A DNA stretch of 64,000 bases from Cryptomeria japonica (lineage: Eukaryota; Streptophyta; Pinopsida; Cupressales; Cupressaceae), in contig NC_081410.1 of the NCBI RefSeq assembly GCF_030272615.1, positions 113,397,933-113,461,932 on the forward strand, in the 5' to 3' direction. A model generated the notes under the pieces. The model was not told the origin of the DNA and ran no database searches. It saw only the letters and a program-made list of their open reading frames with translations. Shown here in pieces: positions 35,006 to 46,810 of this stretch. A program made the position numbers and the translations under genes. Each line of letters starts with the position of its first letter. Positions within the stretch are counted from its first letter, which is position 1.

Positions 35006-37088
35006 TCAAAATACTGCGGCTTTGGCCTATTACCTGAGATAAAATTTTATAAACAATTTGTTATACTAATGGGGCAAAAAATTGCTTTTAGACCATTGGT
35101 TTTCATTGAACTCAACAATTCAAAAGCAATTTCAAACCCCACGAGCATTACAACTTGTAGGTACATTTTACCTCATGGAATACAATGAAGGTCATTAGAT
35201 TATGTTTTAAATCAATGGTGGAAACAAAATATTGTTGATATAACCCTAAAGTAACTAATAATTATGATATATTATTGGTGAATTAATTTGGATTTCTACA
35301 ATAAATTATAAAATGTTTGTGAATCTGATCCAATCATGTATCAAATATTGTGGCAAATTTTTAAGTTAGAAATATTAATAAAAGAAATTCTTTTGTGATT
35401 TAAATAACATTAAAATAAAAATATTGGTGACTTCGTCACCTTAAAAGTTGAAATTATTAGCCAAATTGATTCCCAAATTTTAAAAAATAGCCAATTGGTG
35501 AACATTAACCACTAAAGTTTTCACTGATCTATCCTAGGTAAAGCCTCCACCTCTACTGTGAAACTCCCTCAAAATAATTGGGCATCTAATTAAGGATGAA
35601 CTCATAGTATAGTTTTCTAAAAAATAATAAAGGTACAGGTTAAAATTATTGCAAGGAGGTTGGTTGAAGACCATCATGGGGGCTTCACTATCTATGCAAT
35701 ATTATATCACGTGCATTCATATTGGGGGATTTAATATCCTAGAAATGAGGGTATAATATATTGTGTATCATTGAAAATAGGGGGTTTTTTAATTTGGGCT
35801 ATGAAAAAATACAATATTTGGTGAAAATAGGGTGGCTTTTAATTCAGCCTATGTATTGGGAGGGGGTGACAAAAAAGGATTTTAGGACAATATTTATTGA
35901 AAATAGGGGGATTCTTTAGTATGCCATGAATGCATGTGCTATAACCCGGGTTTATTAAGTGAAGCCCCCCTGAAGACCATCCACCACATATCCCAAAATT
36001 TGGTTTTCATGGGCACATGATTACACCAATGCGTAGGAAACCTCTTTGAATTAAAAGGTAAAGTCTCATTGGTTTGGGGATCAATGAAAAGGGCACATAA
36101 TAGTCGCAACATGAATCTTGATATGTTTTCCAATCAGTTACATGGTTGGAAGTTTTATCTACACTTGTCATCATTGTTTCTAAAGTTGTGGAAAGGCATG
36201 CATGATGATGGTGTTTTGAGGCCTTCAGCCTAGACACTAATTGAGATATGGCTACCATATTTTGTGCTAGATGACCTAATAATTCCTCTTATGTGTTTTG
36301 AGAAGTGTGTATTGAAGGATTATAAGGGTTGCCCATCTGAGGGATATCATCCTAGTTTTCTTCAGGTTCATCAGGAGGAAAATTTTGTTAGGGGGATTGT
36401 TTTGAGCATCTGAATACAATTTTTAAAAATGAAACAAAATTAATCAAAAACAATGAAATTCAATAAAATTTTATATAAAAAACAACAAAAAATGTAAAAA
36501 GAAATGATGAATTACCTCTACGACATTGTGGCATGATGAATTGTCTAATAGAAGGAACACATATGAGTTTTTGTCGATATTTTTGGAAGGGTTTCGAAGG
36601 AAAATGTTGCAGCTACATGTTAAATTGACCTAGTCAAGTTTTTTTTATAATAAAAAAACACAATCGGGTTACTTTAATTTTAAAAAGTTGATCACAATTT
36701 TATTTAAGTTTAACATGTATGCGGTTTTAACTTTAAAACTTTGTATGCGTTCAGGGTCGGATCTTATGAACTATAACATGTTTGGGTTATTTGAAACCCA
36801 AACAGGTTACTTGTGTTTTTGAGTATTTTTTTGTCAATGGCTACTTTTTTGTTTACAATATTAATGCACATACCCATGAAAATCATTATTTGTATGGAAA
36901 AATCTATGACAAGATTTATGATAGAGTCCTTACATAGGTACACATGCATGAGAGATGCCTTATGATAGCTGTAAGATAGTTAAAAGAGGCTATTTTGGGA
37001 GGTGAGAATGATTTTTTCTAGATATTTTTGTTATCTATTGTTTGGTGATAACATAGTGGTATTCATTCTCACAAATTCCTATAAATTG
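35006..37088. other. No firmly recognised gene
   Basis: AT-rich. A minus-strand open region at 36410-35940, in two frames (SQLVSRLKASKHHHHACLS in one piece), is unassigned. Part of the left end of the copia LTR upstream of 37390 may lie here, but I could not fix its start. Confidence 0.4.
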
Positions 37089-37390
37089 TTGGCTTGAGAT
37101 AGTGTTCTCCGTTCAATCTTGTTCAGTTTGCAAGATAACAAAGTGTTTCTTGGTTTTACAAAAGTCTACAAAGAAGTATATTGATGGTGTAATATGCTTT
37201 CCTCTCTTTTCGTGGTGGGTTTTTCTCAGCTGGGTTTCTTCATGTAAATTGTGTGTTTCATGTACAACACTTTTCTTGTTCTTGTTTTGATTATACAACC
37301 ACTAGATGTTAATGGTTAATATTTAGTTTTAGATTTACAATAAATTTGAGTTTAAGTTCATATTGCATGCTTTCTTCACCCTTTTTTACA
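37089..37390 (+). repeat. 3' part of a copia LTR (start not fixed)
   Basis: The sequence ends TTTTTTACA just before a degenerate copia PBS (TTGTTAGCAGAGC at 37394-37406; compare TGGTATCAGAGC). TGTTGGCTTGAG at 37089 could be its start but may be internal. It contains a T-rich transcribed-leader-like segment. Confidence 0.5.
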
Positions 37391-38790
37391 ATATTTGTTA
37401 GCAGAGCTAACAGTTCCATTAAGAGAGGGATGCCTTTCTCTATAAGTGTTGAAGGTTTTTTAGTTGCAGTGGGAGGTTTTATTTTGTGGGCTATTTAAAG
37501 ATTTTAGAAAGGTTATATACTATGGCCTCCACCTCTTGTCAAGATATTGAGAAGTTCAATGACACTTGTTATGAGATGTGGAAGCTAAAAGTTGAAGATC
37601 TCCTAGAAGAGAGGGATCGTTGGTTGTCCGTTCCAAAATAAAAGAAACCAAAGGATTCCACCTTAATAGATGATGAGTGAAAAAAGTTAGACAAGAAGGC
37701 ACAAGGAACCATTTGGTTGTGTCTCATTGATTCTGTCCTCTTGAATGTCTCTATGGAAGACGTTGTATACAAGCTTTAAAAGAAAATAAGAGATATCTAT
37801 TAACTAAGAGTTTGTCCAAGAAGCTCTATATCTGAAAAGATGTTTGTATTCTTTGAAAATGAAGGATGTTGATTATATTATTGAATATTTGAATGCTTTT
37901 AATTTTATTTTAAGTCAACTTGCATCAATAGATGCTAGTATTGAAGATGAAGATAAATGTATTCTTCTACTTTTCTCTTTGCTTGATTCTTGGGAAAAAA
38001 ATTATTGTCATAAGTAGTGGTGGTGCAAAGCCTAAGATGGACAATGCAATTACCATAATTATTTCAAAACATATGAGGAGAAATACCATGAATGTTGGCT
38101 CCCAAGATTCCTTTCATGTTTAAGGATGGCCTATGGAGAAAGGGCCTAAAGGGAACGAAACGAAGCATGAGTCAATTGATGTTCTCGGACCCCTAGAAAG
38201 AGAAGAGTTAAGTGTTGGAACTGTGCTAAAAGAGGACATGTGAATGAGTGTAGGAATAAAAAGAAGAGAACTGATGCTTGTAGGGTAAGTCTTCAGATGA
38301 CGGTGATTTTGATGCTTTATTTATTTCAGCTATTTGTAATTATCTTTGTCTTGTTGATTCGGGTGCTTCCTACCATATGACTCACATGGAGTGGTTTTTT
38401 GAGTATAAAGGATGTGATGAAGGGGTGTTTTTTCTTGCTAATAACACCTTAGTGAACATTGTTGACAAAAGAAAGGTAAATTTGTGTTTTAGTTATGGGA
38501 GGATTGTTTCCATTGATAATGTTTTACATATTCTAGATCTTGCAAGAAGTTTATTTTTGGTTTCCAAGTTAAATGAATCTGGAATGGATGTGACATTTGA
38601 TAAGTCTAATTTTGGGTTGGTAAGGGGAAGTTTGGTAATCATATGTCTCCCTTTTGAATTCATTTCTTACTTTACATGACCTGGATTTAAAATGGGTACA
38701 TCTGATTACTAGCTAGATTTGAAATGGGTACATGTGATTACTAGTGATCTCCACTCTTGTACTTAGCCTATCTTTTGGAAATCTATCTAG
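37391..38790 (+). pseudogene. Copia 5' fragment: gag and protease, copy A
   Basis: After the PBS, an ATG at 37522 opens MASTSCQDIEKFNDTCYEMW, then KVEDLLEERDRWL, a copia Gag start. Further on come LKMKDVDYIIEYLNAFNFIL (37855) and a CCHC knuckle CWNCAKRGHVNECRN (38216-38260). The protease is LVDSGASYHMTHMEW (38350) with VLHILDLARSLFLVSKLNES. The catalytic DSG is intact, but at least four frame breaks or stops precede it. No integrase follows; the fragment fades near 38790. The same fragment, with the same end, is in copy B. Confidence 0.82.
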
Positions 38791-38929
38791 TATAGTCCAA
38801 ACATTATCTATATAAGATAGTAATTTGTAACCTATTTGTATTAAATGTCCAACATTCAAGATTATTATTTAGTCTAGGTACAAAATAAATCATAATTATG
38901 TCTTATTTCACCATTTTTTCTAGAACATT

Positions 38930-40190
38930 TATTACTCATTTACTCATTCTTGCCACTTTATTATCATTTCTCAATTTCACTTTAAACTTTATTATATCAT
39001 TAGAATTGGCAAATAAGTCCTTATTCATTTTGGATGATTGCTGCTTCCACTATCCAAAAGCCAAATATCTGTAATACTTTCTTTAGCAACATCACATGTG
39101 ATGGATAAACTTTCATAATTAGAATCTAGATTCATTTATTTTTATGTAGCATTATTCTTATTTACATCTTCTTGTCTCTTTCTATATTCATATGCATAAT
39201 GTCCATATTTTTTACAATAATAAAACTAATTGTTTGATTTATCAAACCTATATAAACGTTGCTAGAAATGATTGTTGTCGCATCCTCTATTTTTGTAGTT
39301 CTAATTATTCTTTTCACCTTGATCTTGATCAGTCCTTCCACCTCTGCCTTTGCCTTTTCCTCTTCCTTCCCTAGACAATACTTAAGACTTGAAAACATTC
39401 TCAAAAGAAGTATTGTTATTTCAATTCATTCTCTAAGATTCAAGTGATAACAAAAATATCAATAATTCATCTACTAATAACTATGTCAATCCTTAGATAC
39501 TATAGGTTTATTTTATGAGCTGTGACTGGAGGTTTTCTTCCCAGGGTTCTTTCCTCTGGTATGCTCTTTGAATCCTGTGTAAAAAATAAAAAATATTAAT
39601 AAAAAAGTTTAGTGGAATAATCCACTTTTATTAAAAAAAAAAACCAAAAAAAAAAACTATGTCAATCTTTATATTTTTCAATTGTTACAACTATAGCATC
39701 AAATTTATTGGAAAACTCATGAGATTTTGTTCTATAATCTTCTAAATTATTATTTTTCTCTAATAGATCTAATTTGATTCACAATATTGATAACTTAACT
39801 CATAAAGTGTTCTACAAAACTTTTGATTCATTCATGTACAAAATTTCATTTTTGCTTATATGATATTGTAATTTAGCAACTTTCATCGGATTGAGTTTTT
39901 GAGATGTCCAAAATCTCAAATACTCTCTTAGATCCTGTTGCTACTGCAACCCTAAGAAAGATGGACTCATCCATTTCCTCTTAGATTAGAAACAAAGTTT
40001 TTACATGTTTTTTCTTCTACACTCTGTGATCATATCGTTCTACAAAACCATTTTCTACGAAATTTTAAACGTCCTCCAAACAAAACAATGTTTTTATCTT
40101 AATTACCCAAAATTCATAATTTGTACCAGTAAAGATGGGAATTTATGATTGAGTGACATCTACTACAGCAAAATGGCTATACGGTACTTA
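38930..40190 (-). pseudogene. Copia gag-protease remnant on the minus strand
   Basis: From about 40180 down: IPIFTGTNYEFWVIKIKTLF (Gag start), RVAVATGSKRVFEIL, then near 39370-39180 an RGRGKGRG-like basic stretch and a knuckle FYYCKKYGHYAYEYRKRQED (last Cys lost), then WLLDSGSSNH (protease) near 39050. It is broken by stops and by a 163 bp LINE insertion at 39492-39654. It is a different copia family from the 37.4 kb fragment. Confidence 0.75.
39492..39654 (+). mobile_element. 5'-truncated LINE 3' end with poly-A
   Basis: A 163 bp insert ends in an A-rich tail (39632-39654) and is flanked by a 13 bp duplication, AACTATGTCAATC, at 39479-39491 and 39655-39667. This is the hallmark of target-primed reverse transcription. 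The body (GCTGTGACTGGAGG, TTCTTCCCAGGG) looks like a plant L1 3' end. No coding sequence remains. Confidence 0.8.
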
Positions 40191-41426
40191 GAATGCATCA
40201 AACATCTTTTACAATATATTAATAATGTGTGAAAGGTATTAATTAATACATCCTAAAGACTAAATAACCGTTGCCACCATTTAGATCTTCGCATGCCTTC
40301 TTTCTTGTGTTTAGGAATTTCTTCACACAACGATTTCTCCTTGGCCTTCCAATCCCTACCTTTCTGATATGGCAGCACTATAGACTTGGCTGCAAACAGC
40401 AGTATCACAAATCGCAGTGACTTTCATACAGTTATGAGCATCGCAAAAATCAAGAGAAGTTTTCCACAAAACCCAAATATGTGATGCCCAGTTAACAAGA
40501 GAATCAGGAACGGTGCTTTTCTTCGTTTTTATAACAATACAATCACTACCTAGTTATCCAATACCCAACAAATTTGTGGATTGTCTGAAACATGTGAAAG
40601 AAATTCGATCTAGAAAATTCAAATCAAGATGCTCACACTCAAGACTATATATACATGAAACTTACCAGCCTTGGAATTGATAATCATATGACTAAAATCC
40701 TTGTGTATTTAGACGGACTTTCAGAATCCACCCATTTTCTCAATGTCTTATAATCTTCTTATGGAGTATGACGATTACTATGGAAACCAGATTTGGCCTC
40801 GTGGGGATGTCATGGAAGGGAGAGAAAGTGGGTGAATCGATCCAGGAAAATGAAACCAAAAAGAGCATCACACTGTTGCTTTTTCTCAATTTCCCTGAAT
40901 CGATTCATTAGCTTCCTCGCCTCTTCATGGCTTCCCAATGGGACAGACATTTACTATATTGATGGAATGGTCTCTGATCTTACTTGGCTTTTATAATTTG
41001 TTTAACTTGTGAGAGAACTGGAATATGCAGGCCTTTTATTAGTTATCATGTCAAAATCTGTTTGGGTCGGTGGAGTGTCATTTTCTCTGATGTTTGGTGG
41101 TCTGAGAATCATGTGACCTCCTCCAACTTAAGGACCAAGGCACATGCACTTTGTTTTTATCTACCAAATTGGAGAACCTTCTCCATCTTTCTTTAGGTTT
41201 ACTTCTTTTATATTTGATTTGAAGAGTTAATAGTGACATTGTGTTCGTTATATTATTATGCTTTAATTTTTATTTACTCAAAAAAAAATCTATTAATTTA
41301 ATTTTTCAGTGAACTATAATATAAAAGTATTATTAATGATTTATGTTTATAAGATATATTGGGTTAATCTATTTTTAGATTTGAGAAAAAGATATACTAT
41401 GGAAATCTCTTTTTATTGGATGGTGT
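40191..41426. other. No recognised gene
   Basis: This includes ordinary-composition stretches (40250-40560, 40770-40980) and small ORFs (40793-40996, 40984-41196) that match nothing I recognise. It could hold the LTR of the minus-strand copia remnant, but no PBS is visible. Confidence 0.4.
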
Positions 41427-41834
41427 ATGCTCAATTTCCATGTTGCATTTAGATGTAATCTTGGAATCTCTAAGGCAAGTTGTATTTTGAGAGATTATAA
41501 TGGTTATCTAATAGGAGTGGCCTTGACAAGGCTGGAGATTGGAATAAACAATGTACCCAAGGATCAAACACTTCTTTTAGATTTACAAGCATGTGATCAT
41601 CTCAAGATAAGGTGGTGTGATTCTATGGTCATTATCAATGTCATAAGGAGTATGAGGCATAAAATTTGGAAGATTAATAGAATCTTAAATAAGATTTTGC
41701 CATTGATAGAGAAGCTAGATGAATTCACATTTAAACATGTTTATAGTCAGATTAACTCCCATGAGGACTACTTGGCCCACCTTTCAATAGATTATGACAT
41801 GAGGTGCATTATTGACAAGAACTTGGATATTTGA
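41427..41834 (+). pseudogene. RNase H domain remnant of LINE type
   Basis: A 135-residue frame aligns with the plant RVT_3-type RNase H: LNFHVAFRCNLGISKASCIL (family form: a DGA-type Asp followed by RGNPG), LRDYNGYLIGVALTRLEIGI, LLLDLQACDHLKIRWCDSMV and VYSQINSHEDYLAHLSIDYD (family form: R.AN..ADYLAN). The first catalytic Asp is replaced (FHV for FDG) and the Glu of the second motif is not recognisable. No RT or endonuclease is seen upstream. It could instead be a fragment of a host-like RNase H protein; a LINE origin is more likely. Confidence 0.62.
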
Positions 41835-42829
41835 AAGAGATGAATGTGCAATATATTCAATGATGATCTTATATCATTGAGAGAGAATTTCACACAATGA
41901 TGGTGAGGAAATTTGTCCAAGAATGTGTAACTAATAAATAATGTCCCTTCATAGCTAAAGTACTAGTAGATGGAGGATCATTGGAAGATATGGGGCCTAG
42001 ATATGATTTTATTCATTACATTTTTCTCATTCTCATTTTCTTTCTCTTGTGAGATCATGGATACCATTGTAAGGTTGGTTTCCATGAAGAGAAAAATATC
42101 TTTAGAGTAATGATAATGGTTCTTGTGACCAAGACAATGCTATGTAATTTTTTTATCACAAATTCTCACAAGTATCATGTTGATATAGAAATTTCCTCCA
42201 TGTTTGTGTCAATTTTTTGGAAGCAAGAAAAATGAAAGATGTCATTAGGTCCATGTTTGAAACTTTAGTAAGGCCACGGTAGAATAGGGAACACAATTAC
42301 ATTTCGGATGATGTTGTCTTTGGTGTGGGCTCTTTTATTCAAATATGGTTCAATGGTTGGGGCTCAATATTACTTCAATAGTACAATAGAGCCCGTTTGT
42401 TATCACTATGATTTGTCACAGTGACAATGTCCATAAATAACCAATGAAATGGGGAATTGAATTCCTCAAATTTTCCATTAAAGATACTCCATCAGTGGGC
42501 ATTTACTAGGCTTTTGTAGTGGATAAAGATTTAACCAATGGTGTCAAGGAGAATGCTCAATTGCAGCTAGAATAATCATAGGTTTGAAACAGTTCATTTT
42601 GTCATGGAGGCCCATAGATTTGTAATTTTATAAAAAGAATGTTAAAATAATATAAAAATACAATAGATTCTATAATACTCCATTATTAGGTTTTAAACTA
42701 ATCGTCCCATTAGAATATGACCTTCAAAACTATATTTATCTAAGAAAATAAAGATTAAAAGATGTCATATTATATATTTAAAAAAAGGTTTTGAATTTAT
42801 TGCCTTCAACTGATTATTATATGGACTTA
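41835..42829. other. No recognised feature
   Basis: No ORF of useful length and no repeat structure noticed. Confidence 0.4.
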
Positions 42830-43095
42830 AAGATAAATCTCTAATTACAGAAATGTAGATAACCTTTTTTTCTGGATTTGATTGTTTTAATAATAATTCC
42901 AAAGACACCTCATGAATACATCTCTAATTACAAAAATTTAGATAACCATGTTTTCTCGATTTGATTATTTTTATAATAATTCCAAAGACCACCTCATGAA
43001 TACACCTCAAATTACAGAAATTTAGATAACCTTACTTTCTGAATTTGATTCCTTTTATAATAATTCCAAAGAAACCTCATGAATACACTCATTTT
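42830..43095. repeat. 84 bp tandem repeat, about three units
   Basis: CTAATTACAGAAATGTAGAT starts at 42841, with related starts at 42924 and 43008 (83 and 84 bp periods). Each is followed by a TTTGATT...TTTATAATAATTCCAAAG and CACCTCATGAATACA segment. Identity is about 85-90% by eye. Confidence 0.85.
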
Positions 43096-43704
43096 AAACA
43101 GTAATCTTGTGAATCACATCAACTTTTTCTATAGAAAAATAATCTGTTTTCAATAAACCCAGATGCAGCAATGAATAGATAGAAAAGGCGTAACATTAGA
43201 ACTTACAGTTTAGCCATAAATTTCAGTTATTATGATAATGGTTATCCATTTAAATATTCTACTGCAATCACATGAAAAGAAGACACTGGCTATTCAGGAT
43301 GCATGATGTCCTTATAATAAATACATGAAATTTTCTATTCCTTCTTCATTGCGCCTGTTTATTGTTGTCTTGTTCTTATCTGACGTTCAGATTTTTTTTA
43401 AGCTTCCTTGATGTACTTGGAATCTTAGAATCTTAGTAAGTAAAAATCAGTTCAAAGTTTTCATTAATTATGTCACGCTATAGGGAGAGGGCCCTATATG
43501 TGCCCACCTAATGTTGACAGGCCCATGTGGACTGCCATGTGGGCCTCACGTACTAAATTACTTGCCCTCATGTAAGAAAGGGATATTTTACCTTAATCAT
43601 TTTTGGGTGATTTTCACGTCATTTGGCATGTGTATGGTGTGTCGTGGTTTCAGGTGTCCATTTTTTGTCAAATTGGTGGGTGACTGGAGCATGGCCAGGC
43701 CCAC

Positions 43705-44545
43705 TCACACTACATTCAAGGCACGGGTTTTGATGTGGGCAGTGCGGCTGTGTGGCAGATCTCCACCTTGCCACCCTAAACATTCAACACGCTCACATTT
43801 AACTCTTGTAGTTGCCATACACTCTGCCACCTCCCCACATTTACTGCATGTCCCTTCCCCTTACATCCACCTTATATCGCACAAACCTCAAGCTATTTTG
43901 CATTCAATTCACCTATCTTTTCTCCTAAAAATATTACATTCTTTCCTTTTGTTGCCGCTGTTTCTGGAGTGCTTGATACATTAGGGTTCCAAACGTGTTC
44001 GCCTTTGGTCTCTACAACTGCGTTCATCTTCCACAACATGCTCACACGCCACACCAATATTCATTCATCTTCCATATAAAATAACATATCTATATATTTG
44101 AACAAGATAAATTGAATTTTGATGATGTAAATGTTGTTGGTGACAAATTCTACTATTGAAATTCCAAAAGGTAATCACAGTGGTGGAAGGAAGACTCGTG
44201 TCGGGTGCAAGCATGTTGTGGAAGATGAACCAAGCTGCGGAGACTGAAAGGTACCATGTTTAGGACCCTAAAATGTCCAAGACTCAAGAAAAGGCAACAA
44301 CAAAAGGAAAGAATGTTAGAATTTTAGGAGAAAGGGCAAGCGCATCGAATGCAAAACAACTCAAGGTTTGTGCGATGTAATGTGGATGTAAAGGAAAGGG
44401 ATGCGTAGTAAATGTGGGGAGGTGGCAGAGTGTATGGAAACTGTGAGAGTTAAATGTGAGCTTATTGAACGTTTAGGGTGGCAAGTTGGAGGACTACCAC
44501 GTGGCCACACTATCCACTTCACAACATGCACCTTGCACCTACTGG
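43705..44545. repeat. Large fold-back with ~350 bp arms
   Basis: The left arm (about 43705-44060) is the reverse complement of the right arm (about 44195-44545), with roughly 80% identity by eye. Shared words in the arms include CTTGCCACCCTAAAC, TACACTCTGCCACCTCCCCA, CATTCTTTCCTTTTGTTG and CATCTTCCACAACATGCT. The spacer is about 135 bp. A transcript would fold into one long hairpin. The 157-residue ORF on the left arm (43511-43984) has no family resemblance and is probably chance. Confidence 0.85.
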
Positions 44546-45134
44546 TTCATGTCTATCCCTACCATTTATTGGCATGGGTTTAGAGGGGATTAATTACATT
44601 AAAAACTCCTAAATTTTAGACACCATGTAGATCATTAAGGCATATGCAGAACATAACATAGTAATATTCAAAAACAACTCCAGTAACATGTCTATTTGTA
44701 AAGTATTGGTCTTCAAAAATATTTTGTACATTGTATATGTGCGATGAATTAAACATATAATTCAGTTCGAGAGCATAGAAAACTAAAAATAATAAAAAGC
44801 TTGATTGTATGTTGGATCAGTCCCTATATTAAAAAAAGGAGGTAGGATGGGTATTAGCAAGTGATGGTGGTTGGTCGGTTGATGTACCACCATGGGGATG
44901 TTCTCAGCCCCTTCTAGTGCTTCTGGACCTCTACTAAGTTGAATTGGATATGGGATATAAATTTGAGTGCATGCAACATGTGAGGGGATCTCTGGACTAC
45001 TACTAACTTGACTAAAAAGTTTACTACAGGTAACGGGAGATGTTGAGGCATTTCAATAGTTCAACATGGTTGGATAGTTGGGGATGTTTACGTGAATCAG
45101 CTCCCTTAGTATTGGATAAATTTCAGCATGGGAT
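44546..45134. other. No recognised feature
   Basis: Nothing supported in this stretch. Confidence 0.4.
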
Positions 45135-46810
45135 TTCTAGGACATCTTAACCACCTTTTTCGTGCCAATTCCCTCTATGCATCCTCAATAGCTTTTTGTT
45201 GTCTCTCATGTTCCTTAAGTTCTTTCTCCTACACTTTTTTTGCATCTTTATCCTTCCTCTATTATTCTCTGAACCTCTCTTTTAGTTTACATTTAATTTC
45301 CATGTCTATCTTGGCCTACTCCTTAAGTTCCCTTGCCACCAACTGTGTTGTCTTGTTTTCCTCAATCTGTTGTTTCTTTCAGATTTTGATCTCCTCAATT
45401 TCCTTTTTCCTTTTCTCTTTCTCCATTAACATTTTCATGTAGTGATCAGTTGTTAAGTGCTGCAATTGTCGGTTGAGACTAATTCCATTATCACCCACTT
45501 TGGTTGGTTTTGTAGTGATAGTGTACATAGGAAACTTTAGGAATTTACAAATAATTGGTTCTATTCTAGAAGGCAAAGTGTGGTTCTCTAGGTGGGAGTC
45601 AATGTTATCGTAATCTTCATCACCAATTGCCTATGAGTCCTGCATCAAATCTACATCATTACAATATTTTGAAATACCACATTCAACATAATAATGCACC
45701 GATTCGAGTACTACAAATGTGGGTGGTGGTGATGGGAGAGAGAAAGTGCCTTGTTCTTCTTGTGCATGCAAATCAATGCCTAAATTTATGTCTCCTTCCA
45801 CCAACCATGATGGTTGACTAGGTAACATTGAAAGAGTAAGATTGTCCTCCATATTCTCAACTCGAGTTTTGACCATGTGTTTTTTCTCTTCATCCACATT
45901 GAATTGTGCAATTGAATCTATACATGTATTTTGAGGTGATTGTGTTGCAGTCCCATTCACATGTGATTCTGATAGTAGTGCTTGTGCAACTTCTTTAGCT
46001 GAAATAACTCCTCCAAATAGACTGAGTATGTTTTCAACTATGAAAGCCTCCTCACCTACACTAAATTGGAAGGTGTTGTTGGGTGGCATGTCATTTAGTA
46101 GCACATCGAGATTGAGTAGCCATATTCCAATCCTTCTAAACCTTGTTGTGATATTTGATACTGCCAATGCCTTAAGTAACGCTTTGTTGCCTAGCTCCAT
46201 GAGTTCTACTCTCCTAATTTCAATGTTTGGAAATCTTGCTATCCATGATACTTGTTCCAATTTGAAGTATGTATTGAATGGTGAAAAAACAGTCACATCT
46301 AGTGGTTGAAGTTTATGGTAGGTGTGCACTAGAAAGTTAGCAAATCAATACCTAGTTGCCTTACCTCTTGGATGGTGGTCAGTGCTACGTGGCTACCATG
46401 GCCATCAAAGCTCAATAAGTGCTTATTGGTGGCTGAAATACCTCATAGAATCAATCATGTGAAGTGGTCTAGCCAGTTGATAAATAGCTCATTTTTCATC
46501 CACGTATGTAGCTTGGCTACCATGCAAGCACTTGGTTTGTAGTTGCTAATGTAGTTTTTCAACTACTTCTTTCCCTTGAACAAGTAAAACCCTGGAATGC
46601 TTTTCTCTATATCACTAACACGACAAAGAATGGTAATCCATTCTTCGATCTCTGGTATGATGTATGAGATGCTCTTGCTTCCTCTTCTAGAACGCACCCT
46701 CATCACCCCATTTCAATCCACTTGGATACCAATTTTATGGCAATTCCATATGTGATGAGAAGCATAAGGATTTGCAGCATATACTTTCGACAATGTCTCA
46801 TAGAAAGAAG
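45135..46810 (-). pseudogene. pogo/Tigger-like (DDE_1) transposase remnant
   Basis: Read from about 46800 down: HHIWNCHKIGIQ (family form WN.DE.G), GSKSISYIIPEIEEWITILC, SIPGFYLFKGKK, WMKNELFINWLDHF, NKHLLSFDGHGSHVALTTIQ (second catalytic Asp kept), then in the open frame 46329-45631 YHKLQPLDVTVFSPFNTYF (third Asp kept) and RFRRIGIWLLNLDVLL. The first catalytic Asp is replaced by His (codon 46737-46739). The C-terminus is a charged helical tail, with MEKEKRKKEIEEIKI near 45400, running to about 45135. Several stops interrupt the N-terminal half. No DNA-binding CENPB/HTH region or terminal repeats were identified. Confidence 0.8.

Larger units (their letters stand above)
27784..38840 (+). repeat. 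Duplicated block, copy A
   Basis: Base-level similarity to 49555-63414 recurs in the same order throughout: LTR tail, 28195-29830 non-coding, the transposase-like frame (29830-32220), 32915-33893, then 37437-38840. A-only parts are 30294-31529, 32222-32915 and 33894-37436. Both copies share an internal direct repeat (28395-28531 and 28905-29042 here; 58042-58180 and 58573-58710 in B), so that repeat predates the duplication. Confidence 0.8.

Noticed and set aside
35939-36258. Minus-strand ORFs as a retroelement gag
   Set aside because: A weak helical pattern only. No capsid or knuckle motif, so I left it as unassigned.
40793-41196. Possible host gene exon, because base composition is less AT-rich
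   Set aside because: There are no convincing splice sites or family match, and the frames are short on both strands.
43511-43984. 157-residue plus-strand ORF
   Set aside because: It overlaps one arm of the fold-back, has no recognised domain and starts in unrelated flank.
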